From CATQHD01 sp965243165 (lineage in GTDB: Bacteria > Actinomycetota > Acidimicrobiia > Spongiisociales > Spongiisociaceae), in contig OZ251535.1 in NCBI GenBank assembly GCA_965243165.1, positions 1,488,001 through 1,552,000 on the forward strand: a stretch of 64,000 nucleotides of DNA, given 5' to 3'. Positions 8,190 through 15,813 of this stretch are shown piece by piece. Position numbers and translations under genes: made by a program. A model generated the notes under the pieces. The model did not search any database. It had not been told where the DNA came from and saw only the letters and a program-made list of their open reading frames with translations. How positions within the stretch are numbered: position 1 is the stretch's first letter; the number at the start of each line of letters is the position of its first letter.

Positions 8190-9554
8190 TCAGAACAGTT
8201 CCAGGTACTCGTTGGTCTCCCAGGCGCTTATCTCGTCGGTCTTCTGCGAATCCGGGTCGGGGTTCTCCTCGTCGGCGTAACGGCCCAGCTCGTAGCGGCG
8301 CACCGCCAGCAGCGCATCCTTGAACTCTTGGCCGAAGAAGCGGGCAGAGGCCTCGCTGGCCTCGAAGTGGTCCAGCGCCTCCCCGAGGGCGGCGGGCAGC
8401 TTCTCGAGCGACTCGTCTTCCTCGGCGGGCACTCCGGGCCGGGAAGGCGGCGGGGGGGTGAGGCCCCGCTCGATTCCGTCCAGGCCGGCGGCCAGGATGG
8501 CGGCGTTGGCCAGGTAGGGGTTCATGAGGGCGCTGGGGGAGCGGGTCTCCACCCGGGTCGAGGACGGGCCGGGGGCCTTGATCCTGAGCAGAGCCGAGCG
8601 GTCCTCCAAACCCCAGGAGATGTTGGTGGGGCTGAAGGTGTGCACCCGCCGCCGCCGCCGGCAGTTGACGGTGGGGCAGAGCAGGGCGTCGATGGCGTTG
8701 GCGTGCTCGAGCACCCCGGCCACGAACCCGAGACCCGTCTCGCTGAGCTTCTGGTCATGGGAGGGGTCGCCCATCACGTTCTGCCCGGTTTCCTTGTCCA
8801 CCAGCGACATGTGGATGTGGCATCCGTTCCCGGAAAGTCCGGCGAAGGGCTTGGTCATGAAGGAAGCCGTGTAGCCGTCCTGGAAGGCGATCTGCTTGAC
8901 GCCGTTCTTGAAGGTGAAGGCCTTGTCGGGGCCGGCCAGCCCCCGGCCGGGGGTGAAGTTGATTTCCCACTGCGACCCGGCGTACTCGCAGTTGGCGGTG
9001 ATGATGTCCACCCCGGCGCCGGGCATCAGGTCCACGATCCGGTTGATGGTGGGCACCCACTCGTTGCGGACCGCGTTGAAGATGTGGTGTCCCTCGAACA
9101 GCCGCTCGTTCGTCTCGCCGTCGAGGAGGTAGAACTCGAACTCGCAGCCCATGACCGGCTCGTACCCCATGCCGGCGGCCTTTTCCAGCACCCGCCGGTA
9201 CACCGTCCTGGGGGTGGCTTCGGGCGCGGACCCGTCGTACCACCGGGCGTCGCAGATGAATCGGGCGGTGCCGGGCGCCCAGGGCACCACGGCGGCGGTG
9301 GAGGGGTCCGGGAACAGCAGCTGGTCGCCATAGCCGATCTCCTCGTTGTAGAGGCTGCCGGGCACCACATCGGAGCGGGTGTCGAGCACGGCGGCGCCCC
9401 CGTACATGTTGAGGCCGTCGCGGGCGAAGCCGGGGGCGGCGGCGAGCGGCACGATCTTGGTGCGGGACGTTCCGTGCAGGTCGGGCAGCTCGAAACGCAC
9501 CCGCTTGATTCCCTGCGCCTCCCAAACGGCGAATATCTGATCGAATTCGGACAC
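8190..9554 (-). CDS. Glutamine synthetase-family ligase (GlnA/PuuA-like)
   Basis: A 454-residue ATP-dependent ligase that joins an amine to glutamate's gamma-carboxylate through a gamma-glutamyl phosphate. Family motifs are CEFEFYL and QWEINF (metal-binding glutamates), GNGCHIHMSL (the conserved His-containing loop), an Arg-rich TRVETRSPSALMNPYL segment and LANAAILAAGLDGIE near the C-terminal third. It lacks the usual adenylylation-loop signature I would expect of the main nitrogen-assimilating GlnA, and its neighbours are amino-acid catabolic enzymes, so a gamma-glutamyl-amine ligase role (as in PuuA) is plausible. It is divergently transcribed from the aminotransferase gene; the 87 bp between them must hold both promoters. 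Confidence 0.82.
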   Translation of the reverse strand: MSEFDQIFAVWEAQGIKRVRFELPDLHGTSRTKIVPLAAAPGFARDGLNMYGGAAVLDTRSDVVPGSLYNEEIGYGDQLLFPDPSTAAVVPWAPGTARFICDARWYDGSAPEATPRTVYRRVLEKAAGMGYEPVMGCEFEFYLLDGETNERLFEGHHIFNAVRNEWVPTINRIVDLMPGAGVDIITANCEYAGSQWEINFTPGRGLAGPDKAFTFKNGVKQIAFQDGYTASFMTKPFAGLSGNGCHIHMSLVDKETGQNVMGDPSHDQKLSETGLGFVAGVLEHANAIDALLCPTVNCRRRRRVHTFSPTNISWGLEDRSALLRIKAPGPSSTRVETRSPSALMNPYLANAAILAAGLDGIERGLTPPPPSRPGVPAEEDESLEKLPAALGEALDHFEASEASARFFGQEFKDALLAVRRYELGRYADEENPDPDSQKTDEISAWETNEYLELF

Positions 9555-9629
9555 GTCGAACCTCCTCCGGTCTTGCCCTGCGGCTGATTATAAGAGGGCG
9601 CCGGGCGGGCCGGCGGGCGGGCGCAGGGG

Positions 9630-9641
9630 TATAGTTCCCCG
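9630..9641 (+). promoter_or_regulatory. -10 box for a leaderless aminotransferase transcript
   Basis: TATAGT at 9630-9635 is followed by 6 nt and then ATG 9642, so transcription would start at or next to the A of the start codon. There is no ribosome-binding site in the gap and no clear -35 box. Confidence 0.45.
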
Positions 9642-11000
9642 ATGGACGCACAGCGCCCCGCCCCCTCGGCGGTCTTTTACCGCAGCCCCGGCGACGAGTA
9701 CCCGATGATGGTGCGCGCCTCCGGATTTCACCTGTGGGACTCCTCCGGCAGGAAGTACCTCGACCTGTCCAGCGGCATATCCGCCACGGCCGGAATCGGA
9801 CAGGGCCGGCCCGAGATCGCCGAGGCGGTGGCCGCCCAGATCCGGAAGCTGTCCTTCGTCCACAATTCCAAGGTCACCAACGACCGCCAAGAGGAGCTGG
9901 CCGCCCGGCTGGCCGCCCTGGCGCCGGACGGGCTGGGCAAGGTCATGTTCACTTCCGGAGGTTCGGAGGCCAACGAGCTCTCCATACGGATCGCCCGCCA
10001 GTACCACCTGGCCAGGGGGGAATGGGAACGCACCAAGGTGGTGTCGTTGGCGCCCAGCTACCACGGCGCCACGGTGGGGGCCCTGTCGATGACCGGACGC
10101 TGGGACGTGAACCGCTCCTACACCCCCAACCTGATGCACACCGTCAAGGTGACCGCTCCGATCGACTTCCGGGGGCCGTTCGCCGGCCTGGAGGGGGAGG
10201 CCCTGGCGGAGCGGGCGGCCGGCGCGGTGGAGGACGCGGTCGAGGCGGCCGGGCCCCACACGGTGGCGGCGTTCATGGCCGAGCCGGTCTCGGCGGCGGC
10301 GGGCATGCCGGTGCCGCCCGCCTCCTACTGGGAACGCATCCGGGCGGCCTGCGACCGGAGCGGCGCCCTGTTCATCACCGACGAGATCGTCACCGGGGCG
10401 GGGCGCACCGGCGAGTTCCTGGCCATGGACCACTTCGGGGCGGCGCCCGACATCTGCAACCTGGCCAAAGGCCTCGGCGGCGGGTACGCCCCGCTGGGCG
10501 CCACCTTGGTCTCCGACGGCATCGTGGACGCCGTCGCCGTCCAGAGCCGCAACATGGCGGAGGTGCACACCTTCAGCGGCGCCCCCGTCTCCTGCGCGGC
10601 GGGGCTGGCGGTGCTCGACGTGATCGAGGGGGAGGGCCTGGTGGAGCAGGCCGCCAAGCGGGGCGACTTCCTGCGCCGCCTGCTGGAGGAGGAACTGGGC
10701 GGTCTGGAGGCGGTGGGGGAGATCCGGGGGATAGGCCTCATGCAGGCGGTCGAGTACGTGCGCCCGGGGGGGGCCGGGGAGAAGCTCCCCGCCGAGGCGG
10801 AGGCGTCCGCCTCCCTGTCGAAGGCTCTCTTCGAGCGGGGGGTGATGCTCAACACGATCGGCAACTCGAGCGCCCTGGTCGGGGACTGCACGGTGTTCTA
10901 CCCCGCCCTGACCATCGGGGAGGCGGAGCTGGAACAGGGGGCGGCGGCGCTGCGGGAAGAGGTGGAGCGGCTGACCCCCCGCTGGGCGCAGATACCCTGA
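9642..11000 (+). CDS. Class III (omega) aminotransferase
   Basis: A 452-residue PLP enzyme that moves an amino group between an amine or omega-amino acid and a keto acid. Visible features: FTSGGSEANE near 103-112 (PLP phosphate region), LAPSYHGATVGALS near 136-149, TDEIVTG with Asp247 (pyridine nitrogen contact) and NLAKGLGGG with Lys276 (Schiff-base lysine). Full length for the family. The leaderless ATG at 9642 fits the upstream -10 box. It is divergent from the GS-like ligase and followed by the dehydratase and aspartate-dehydrogenase-like genes on the same strand. With a gamma-glutamyl ligase next door, one reading is amine or polyamine breakdown; another is processing of an unusual amino acid. 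Substrate is not readable. Confidence 0.85.
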   Translation: MDAQRPAPSAVFYRSPGDEYPMMVRASGFHLWDSSGRKYLDLSSGISATAGIGQGRPEIAEAVAAQIRKLSFVHNSKVTNDRQEELAARLAALAPDGLGKVMFTSGGSEANELSIRIARQYHLARGEWERTKVVSLAPSYHGATVGALSMTGRWDVNRSYTPNLMHTVKVTAPIDFRGPFAGLEGEALAERAAGAVEDAVEAAGPHTVAAFMAEPVSAAAGMPVPPASYWERIRAACDRSGALFITDEIVTGAGRTGEFLAMDHFGAAPDICNLAKGLGGGYAPLGATLVSDGIVDAVAVQSRNMAEVHTFSGAPVSCAAGLAVLDVIEGEGLVEQAAKRGDFLRRLLEEELGGLEAVGEIRGIGLMQAVEYVRPGGAGEKLPAEAEASASLSKALFERGVMLNTIGNSSALVGDCTVFYPALTIGEAELEQGAAALREEVERLTPRWAQIP

Positions 11001-11071
11001 CCCTCGCCGCGCAACGCGGCGCGGCGGCGGTCGGACACGCGTGATGAACGAAAGGAACCGAAAGGAGCATC

Positions 11072-12043
11072 ATGATCGGAGGCGAGCTCACCTACAGCAG
11101 GATCGCAGCGGCGAAGGAGCGGATGGCGCCCCCGGTGCGGGTCACCGGGATGTTGCCGCTGGCGCCCTCGGCCGATGAGGTCGGGCGGGAACGGTTGTTC
11201 CTGAAGTGCGAGCACCTCCAGACCACCGGCTCCTACAAGGCCCGCTCCGCCTTCAACATCCTTCGCTCCTTCGACGAAGAGCGCCGCCGGCGGGGGATCG
11301 TGCTGTCGTCTTCGGGCAACTTCGCCCAGGCCTTCGCCTTCGCCGGGAGGGTGCTGGACTCGCCGGTGGCCATCGTCATGCCCGGCTACACCGCCGAGGT
11401 GAAGGTCGAAGGCACCCGCCGGTACGGGGCCGAGGTGGTGCTCTGCGAGACCTTCGCCGACCGCGATCCGACCGTGGAGCGGGTGGGGGAGGAGCGGGGC
11501 ATGGTGGTGCTCCACACCTTCGAGGACCCGGAGGCGGCGGTCGGCCACGGCACCATCGGGCTGGAGATAGTCGAGCAGATGCCGGAGGCGGAGGCGGTAC
11601 TCATCCCGGTTTCCAGCGGGGGCTTGGCCGCCGGCATTGCCATGGCGGTGAAGGAGGCCCGCCCCGATATAACCGTGCTGGGCGTCCAGCCGGAGCAGGG
11701 CTGCGCCGCCTACCGGTCCTGGCAGGCGGGGGAGGTGCAGACGATCGACGACTGGAACTCCATGGCCGACGCCCTCTCCGCCCGCCGCCCGGGCGAGCTT
11801 CCCTTCCGGTATCTGCAGCGCTACCTGGACGACATCGTGCTGGTCTCCGAGGAGGACATCGCCGAGGCGGTGAGGACGATCCTGTTCCGCACCAAGACCC
11901 TGGCCGAGCCGGGCGGGGCGGTGGCCGCCGCCGCCTACCTGTCTGCCAAGACGGACCCCGGCCTGGTGACGGTGGCAGTCACCTCGGGCGGAAACATCCA
12001 GCCGGCGGTGCTGGATCAGATACTGGCCGGGGGCGGCGGATGA
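11072..12043 (+). CDS. Threonine/serine dehydratase-like PLP enzyme
   Basis: A 323-residue fold-type II PLP enzyme. QTTGSYKARSAFN carries the Schiff-base Lys56, SSGNFAQAFAFAG near 96-108 is the substrate-carboxylate loop and SSGGLAAG near 182-189 binds the PLP phosphate. These match threonine deaminase (catabolic, without the C-terminal ACT domain) and the hydroxyaspartate dehydratase/ectoine-utilisation EutB group. The start has a good site, AAAGGAG, 6-7 nt upstream. The gap from the aminotransferase is about 70 bp and contains GC-rich inverted sequence (GCCGCGCAACGCGGC). Given the aspartate-dehydrogenase-like neighbour, 3-hydroxyaspartate or a related compound is a possible substrate. Confidence 0.8.
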   Translation: MIGGELTYSRIAAAKERMAPPVRVTGMLPLAPSADEVGRERLFLKCEHLQTTGSYKARSAFNILRSFDEERRRRGIVLSSSGNFAQAFAFAGRVLDSPVAIVMPGYTAEVKVEGTRRYGAEVVLCETFADRDPTVERVGEERGMVVLHTFEDPEAAVGHGTIGLEIVEQMPEAEAVLIPVSSGGLAAGIAMAVKEARPDITVLGVQPEQGCAAYRSWQAGEVQTIDDWNSMADALSARRPGELPFRYLQRYLDDIVLVSEEDIAEAVRTILFRTKTLAEPGGAVAAAAYLSAKTDPGLVTVAVTSGGNIQPAVLDQILAGGGG

Positions 12044-12110
12044 CCCCGGCCCGCCCGGGCGTCCGGAGCGGCGGGGCGGCCGACGCCGGGCGGGGGCGGG
12101 GAAAGTAAAT

Positions 12111-12911
12111 ATGAGCAGCCCGCGCCCCCGGATCGGGATAGTCGGCCACGGGCTGATCGGATCCCACGTGTACGAGCAGATCACCTCCCGCCCGGAGCTG
12201 GGGCTGGAGGCCGCCTTCGTCCACGACCTGCTGCCCGAGCGGGTGGCCGGCCTGCCCCCGGAGGTGGTGCTCGACGACTTGGATGGGTTCGCCGAGCGGT
12301 CGCCGGACATGGTGTGCGAGTTCGCCCACCCTTCGGTCACCGCCGCCCGCGGGGCCATGTTTCTTCGGAGCGCCGACTACCTGCCCTTGTCGGTCACCGC
12401 CTTCGCCGACGCCGAGGTGGAGCGCACCCTGCTGGAAACGGCCCGGGAGCACGGCAGGCGCCTGTACGTGCCCCACGGGGCGGCGGCGGGCCTCGAAGCG
12501 ATCGGGGAAGGCCGCGATCAGTGGGAGGAGGTGAAGATGGTGATGCGAAAGAGCCCCGCCAACATCGACTTCAGCGCCCACCCGGAGCTGTCCGCCGAGG
12601 ACATCCGGTCCGAAACGGTGCTCTACGACGGTCCCACCCGGGGGATATGCAGCCTGTTTCCCCGCAACGTCAACGCCCACGCCGCCCTGGCGCTGGGAGG
12701 GATCGGCTTCGACCGCACCCGGTCGGTGTTCATCGCCGCCGACCGGGGCGGTGTATCCGACATCGAGATCACCGCCCGCAGTCCGGCCGCCGAGATCACC
12801 ATCAGGCGGGTAAGCCCGATGAAGGGGGTGAGCGGGGTCTTCACCCTGCTGTCGGTGCTCTCCAGCGTGGTGAAGGCCAAGGGTTCGCCCGCCGGACTGC
12901 ACCTGGTCTGA
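12111..12911 (+). CDS. Aspartate dehydrogenase-like NAD(P) oxidoreductase
   Basis: A 266-residue protein with an N-terminal Rossmann motif (RIGIVGHGLIGSHV, residues 7-20) and the aspartate-dehydrogenase (DUF108/NadX) C-terminal domain, recognised by SLFPRNVNAHAALALGG around residues 180-196. Known members convert L-aspartate to iminoaspartate or oxaloacetate plus ammonia, feeding NAD synthesis, or act in breakdown of hydroxyaspartate or ectoine-derived aspartate. It is third in a same-strand run with the aminotransferase and dehydratase (67 bp gap), so a catabolic role seems likelier than NAD synthesis; no nadA or nadC is nearby. Exact substrate uncertain. Confidence 0.75.
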   Translation: MSSPRPRIGIVGHGLIGSHVYEQITSRPELGLEAAFVHDLLPERVAGLPPEVVLDDLDGFAERSPDMVCEFAHPSVTAARGAMFLRSADYLPLSVTAFADAEVERTLLETAREHGRRLYVPHGAAAGLEAIGEGRDQWEEVKMVMRKSPANIDFSAHPELSAEDIRSETVLYDGPTRGICSLFPRNVNAHAALALGGIGFDRTRSVFIAADRGGVSDIEITARSPAAEITIRRVSPMKGVSGVFTLLSVLSSVVKAKGSPAGLHLV

Positions 12912-13095
12912 GCAGAACGGCTTTGTTGTCCGATGTGGGCAGATCACCGCGCGGTAGAGGAAGGTACAGTCCGGCCGCCGGGGATGCGGCGGCCCGTTTC
13001 GCGAAGAGGCCCGGTCCGTGCGGGAACTTGGTGTCCGCTCAGCCATGCTGCTATAGTAAATACACTAAGTCTAAATAATCGGTTAAGGGCAGGAA

Positions 13096-13762
13096 ATGGA
13101 AGCTACGATAACCTGGCTATTTGTCCTCTGGTTCAGCCTTCTGCCAGGGGCTTTATTCATATGGTCTTACGGGATGATAGCAGGGAGGTGGACAACGAGG
13201 AAGGAAGGCGGCCGCTATCTCTTGATGTCTATTGGGTATTCAGCTATCTTTCATTTTCTGTTCGCTCCTTTTACTTATAATCTTGGTCCACATATTGGGA
13301 TAAGATTAGTCAAGGTGAAAGAGTAAGTCTGTGGTTATGGGCGGCCTTGATGCCATATTTGATTTTACCTGTTGGGGTGGGCCTTTTATCTGGAAAGGCT
13401 ACACTAATCGCAGGGAGAAACTCTAACAGGTGGTATAGTTGGACTAGATTTCTTGCTGGCCGCACTCAGAATCCTCAGGCATGGGATTTCCTTTTTGGTC
13501 GAGATGCTTTAACAGGATGGGTTCGTTTGATAACCAAGGAAGACATATTTATAGGTGGATATTATGGTCCTGGATCATATGTTGCCGGATATCCTGAACA
13601 ACAAGATATATATTTGAGCAATCTTGCGGAGGTTCGCTCTGACACCGGCGATCTTGTTGTAGACCATGATAACAAACCAAAATTGCTGAACTCCGGTTTG
13701 CTTTTCGATGGGATGAGGTAGTATATCTTGAATTCAAAGAAAGTGAAGATAGGAAGCTCTGA
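13096..13762 (+). pseudogene. DUF6338-family membrane protein gene, broken by two frameshifts
   Basis: The first frame (13096-13326) encodes two predicted membrane helices (WLFVLWFSLLPGALFIW and IGYSAIFHFLFAPFTY). Near 13285-13300 the coding signal moves to another frame, which continues SLWLWAALMPYLILPVGVG and the cytoplasmic part with AWDFLFGRDALTGWVRL and IGGYYGPGSYVAGYP. Near 13690-13710 it shifts again, to give RWDEVVYLEF and a stop at 13760-13762. Joined, these make a protein of about 220 residues resembling DUF6338, judged from remembered family features. The segment is AT-rich compared with its neighbours, like the R-M genes, suggesting acquisition. Sequencing error could explain one shift; two in one gene favour decay. 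Confidence 0.65.
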
Positions 13763-13786
13763 ACTGAGCAGAGAGGAGAATCTGAA

Positions 13787-13999
13787 ATGATCAGACGTTC
13801 AGGCCGGTCGGCAGCCCGAAGGAAGCGGACCGTTCGGACATCCAGAACTCAAAATCGCGGGTACATGGCCGGCGATCTCCCGCCCGAAAAGGCCGGGCCG
13901 CCTCCGGAGGGCCCGATGGCGGGTTTTCATGGCCCGGGGCCGGACAGCGGCGCCGCTAAGACGGAATCCCCCGATGGTTCGGCCAACCCTTCAGCCTGA
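13787..13999 (+). CDS. Small basic/proline-rich ORF downstream of the DUF6338 remnant
   Basis: A possible 70-residue protein: Arg-rich start (MIRRSGRSAARRKRTVR), then NRGYMAG and a Pro/Gly-rich tail. AGGAG about 10 nt upstream supports translation from ATG 13787. From memory, DUF6338 genes are often followed by short proteins with a KRGYQP-like motif and Pro-rich tail, which this resembles; that link is inference. No domain is recognised, and GC-rich DNA gives open frames by chance. Confidence 0.35.
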   Translation: MIRRSGRSAARRKRTVRTSRTQNRGYMAGDLPPEKAGPPPEGPMAGFHGPGPDSGAAKTESPDGSANPSA

Positions 14000-15193
14000 C
14001 ACCACAGTTTTTGTTGGGTTGTGGGGGTTGTTGGCTGGTTGGTTGGATGCTCCCTGGAAGGGGTTCTAGATGAATAGTTCCAAGGGATTGAGGGTTGTGC
14101 ACATCCCTGTTCGAGCCGCATACGCAGGCTCTTCCCCGACAAGCCCCGGCCCGCGTAGGCCAAGCCGCTCGGTTTGTCACCTTCGTCCCCCAGCAAGATG
14201 AGCCTGTCGAACAATGCAAACCATCATCAACCGAGGTTCTTGTCAGGGTAACCTTGGAGCTACCCATCTAGGGCGGGTTGAGCCGGTTGAGGGACCGGCT
14301 TCGGCGGTCATGCGTCCATCCACACGGGAGAAAACTACCCCCGAGCCGGTCGCTGATCCCCGAAGGGGTGCGCTCACAGCGCTCCAAGATGAAAAGGAGG
14401 ATTGAGCCGCTGAGGGACGGGGTCCGTAAGAAGCTGACCGAGGTTGCAACCCCCGCCCGGCTTGGTCAGTTGGTCCAGCGGTTCCGGTTGGAGGCCGGTG
14501 TTCACCCTCTCAAATCATCCCAATCCTTCCTATCCCTCCGCTTCTTGGCGGCCGCCGGCGGGGTGGTGGCCCTCCGGCGGTCAACGCCCAGCTACCACAA
14601 GGAGTACCACGCCGGGCCTTGTGGGGTTACCCGTTATATCCCAGATATGCATTGCATGCGGGTCGTCCCCGATGTTGATTCTCCGGCACAACAAACCTTG
14701 TACCGGAGCGCCCGGCCTGAGATTGGAAGCAACGTTTTCGAGATGGTCAGGTGTTATGTGTTCTTCACCCCGTACGCAATCGTTGCCGTAATGCTGGTCG
14801 GAAGCCATCCGGCGGCCCATCTGACGGAAAGACGCCGTCGACTTGGTTCCCCGGTAGACAGCTTCAACCGCGACCAAAAGAAGCTGCCCTGTGTGATCCC
14901 AGTGGCCACCTCTGCCAGAGAAGGATGCGTAGCCTTGATCGTATCCTCGCGCAGCTAGCTCCGATTCTTCATGGTGTTCTGGTTTGGGGGTGTAGAGCCG
15001 GTTTGCGGGGATGGATGGGGGTGGTTGGGCCGGTTGAGGGGTAGTTGGGTGATTTGGGGAAGGACGGGGGGTTGTTTTGCGGTTGTGAGGGCCGGTTTGG
15101 AGGGGTTGGAGGCCGTTGTGGGGCTGGTTGGGTGGTTTGGGGCGTGTTTGGCCAGGGCCGGGGAAGTTCGGACCCGCTCGGGGGAGGGGCTGG
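14000..15193. other. Decayed region: G/T-rich tracts and an unidentified minus-strand ORF
   Basis: No confident gene. 14018-14060 and especially 14985-15190 are strikingly G- and T-rich on the plus strand (repeated GGTTG/GGGGTT). Between them, the minus strand is open from about 14975 down to a stop at 14581 with a balanced, protein-like composition (RGGHWDHTGQLLLVAVEA, then MHIWDITGNPTRPGV), but I do not recognise a family and no good start codon is visible. On the plus strand 14390-14958 is also open (MKRRIEPLRDGV start) but less protein-like. The right edge runs into the transposase remnant. Confidence 0.4.
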
Positions 15194-15560
15194 TTAGAGC
15201 TGGAGGATGAGGCGGCGGGCGGAGGCGATGAGGGAGGCGGCGGGCCGGCGTCGGGGTATTCGCAGGAGGAGCCGCCGGGCGCGGCGGGTGATCCGGGCGG
15301 GGGCGGCGCCGGTAGGCCCAGCGCATGGTTTTGGGCCTGGCCCGCCGCAGGCCGGCGCCTCCGAGGCAGATGGTCTGGAACCAGAGTACCAGGGTGTCGG
15401 CGAGGACGACGGTGAGCAGCCAGGCTTGGTTGCCTCTGAACGGTTGGAACGGGAACCGCTGGCCGCCGGAGTCTTTGATGCGGGCGATGTGGTTCTCGAT
15501 GCGGGCGCGGCGGCGGATGTCGAGGTCGGCTTCCGGCGGAGAGAAAGACGGTGGTCTGTC
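15194..15560 (-). pseudogene. IS1380-type transposase, C-terminal remnant
   Basis: The minus-strand translation of 15361-15540 gives IRRRARIENHIARIKDSGG, then FRGNQAWLLTVVLAD and LVLWFQTICL, which matches the C-terminal catalytic region of IS1380-family DDE transposases, where the conserved Glu lies in the RIEN segment. After ARPKTMRWA the frame is lost; the C-terminal end (APARITRRARRLLLRIPRR) continues in another frame to a stop at 15194. The N-terminal two thirds are absent and upstream sequence runs into a MITE-like repeat. So this is a truncated, frameshifted transposase. No terminal inverted repeats were identified. Confidence 0.75.
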
Positions 15561-15689
15561 CAGTGGCCCCGGTAGCGGTATTCGTCCGGGGCCGCCGGGG
15601 AAACGGAGGCCGCCGCTCCGATGCCTCCCGGCGGCGATGGATTTGGGCCTCCCGGCCGTTTCCTCGTTTGAAACCCGGGTGCGGAGAGA

Positions 15690-15813
15690 CCCCGATTTTT
15701 CATGTCCGCGCGGGGCGGGCCGCCGTCCGCGCCGGTTCGTCGTGCTGCCCCGGGTCAGAAAGGATGCGGGCGCGTATTTCGTCTGCCCGCCCCGCTCTGG
15801 TGAATGATCGGGG
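15690..15813 (-). repeat. MITE-like element A, internally deleted copy
   Basis: Reads on the plus strand from CCCCGATTTTTCATGTCCGC to GAATGATCGGGG, with the typical GGGTCAGAAAGGATGCGGGC and TCTGCCCGCCCC blocks. The central hairpin part found in full copies is missing. It lies over the 3' end of the ppx gene and supplies its last ~37 codons. Confidence 0.75.

Noticed and set aside
8328..9587. Long open frame opposite the GS-like gene
   Set aside because: Composition is Gly/Gly-His-rich and lacks motifs, whereas the opposite strand encodes a complete GS-family enzyme; high GC leaves antisense frames open.
9588..12358. Long minus-strand frames across the aminotransferase and dehydratase genes
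   Set aside because: They are antisense to genes with full catalytic motifs and have no recognisable domains.
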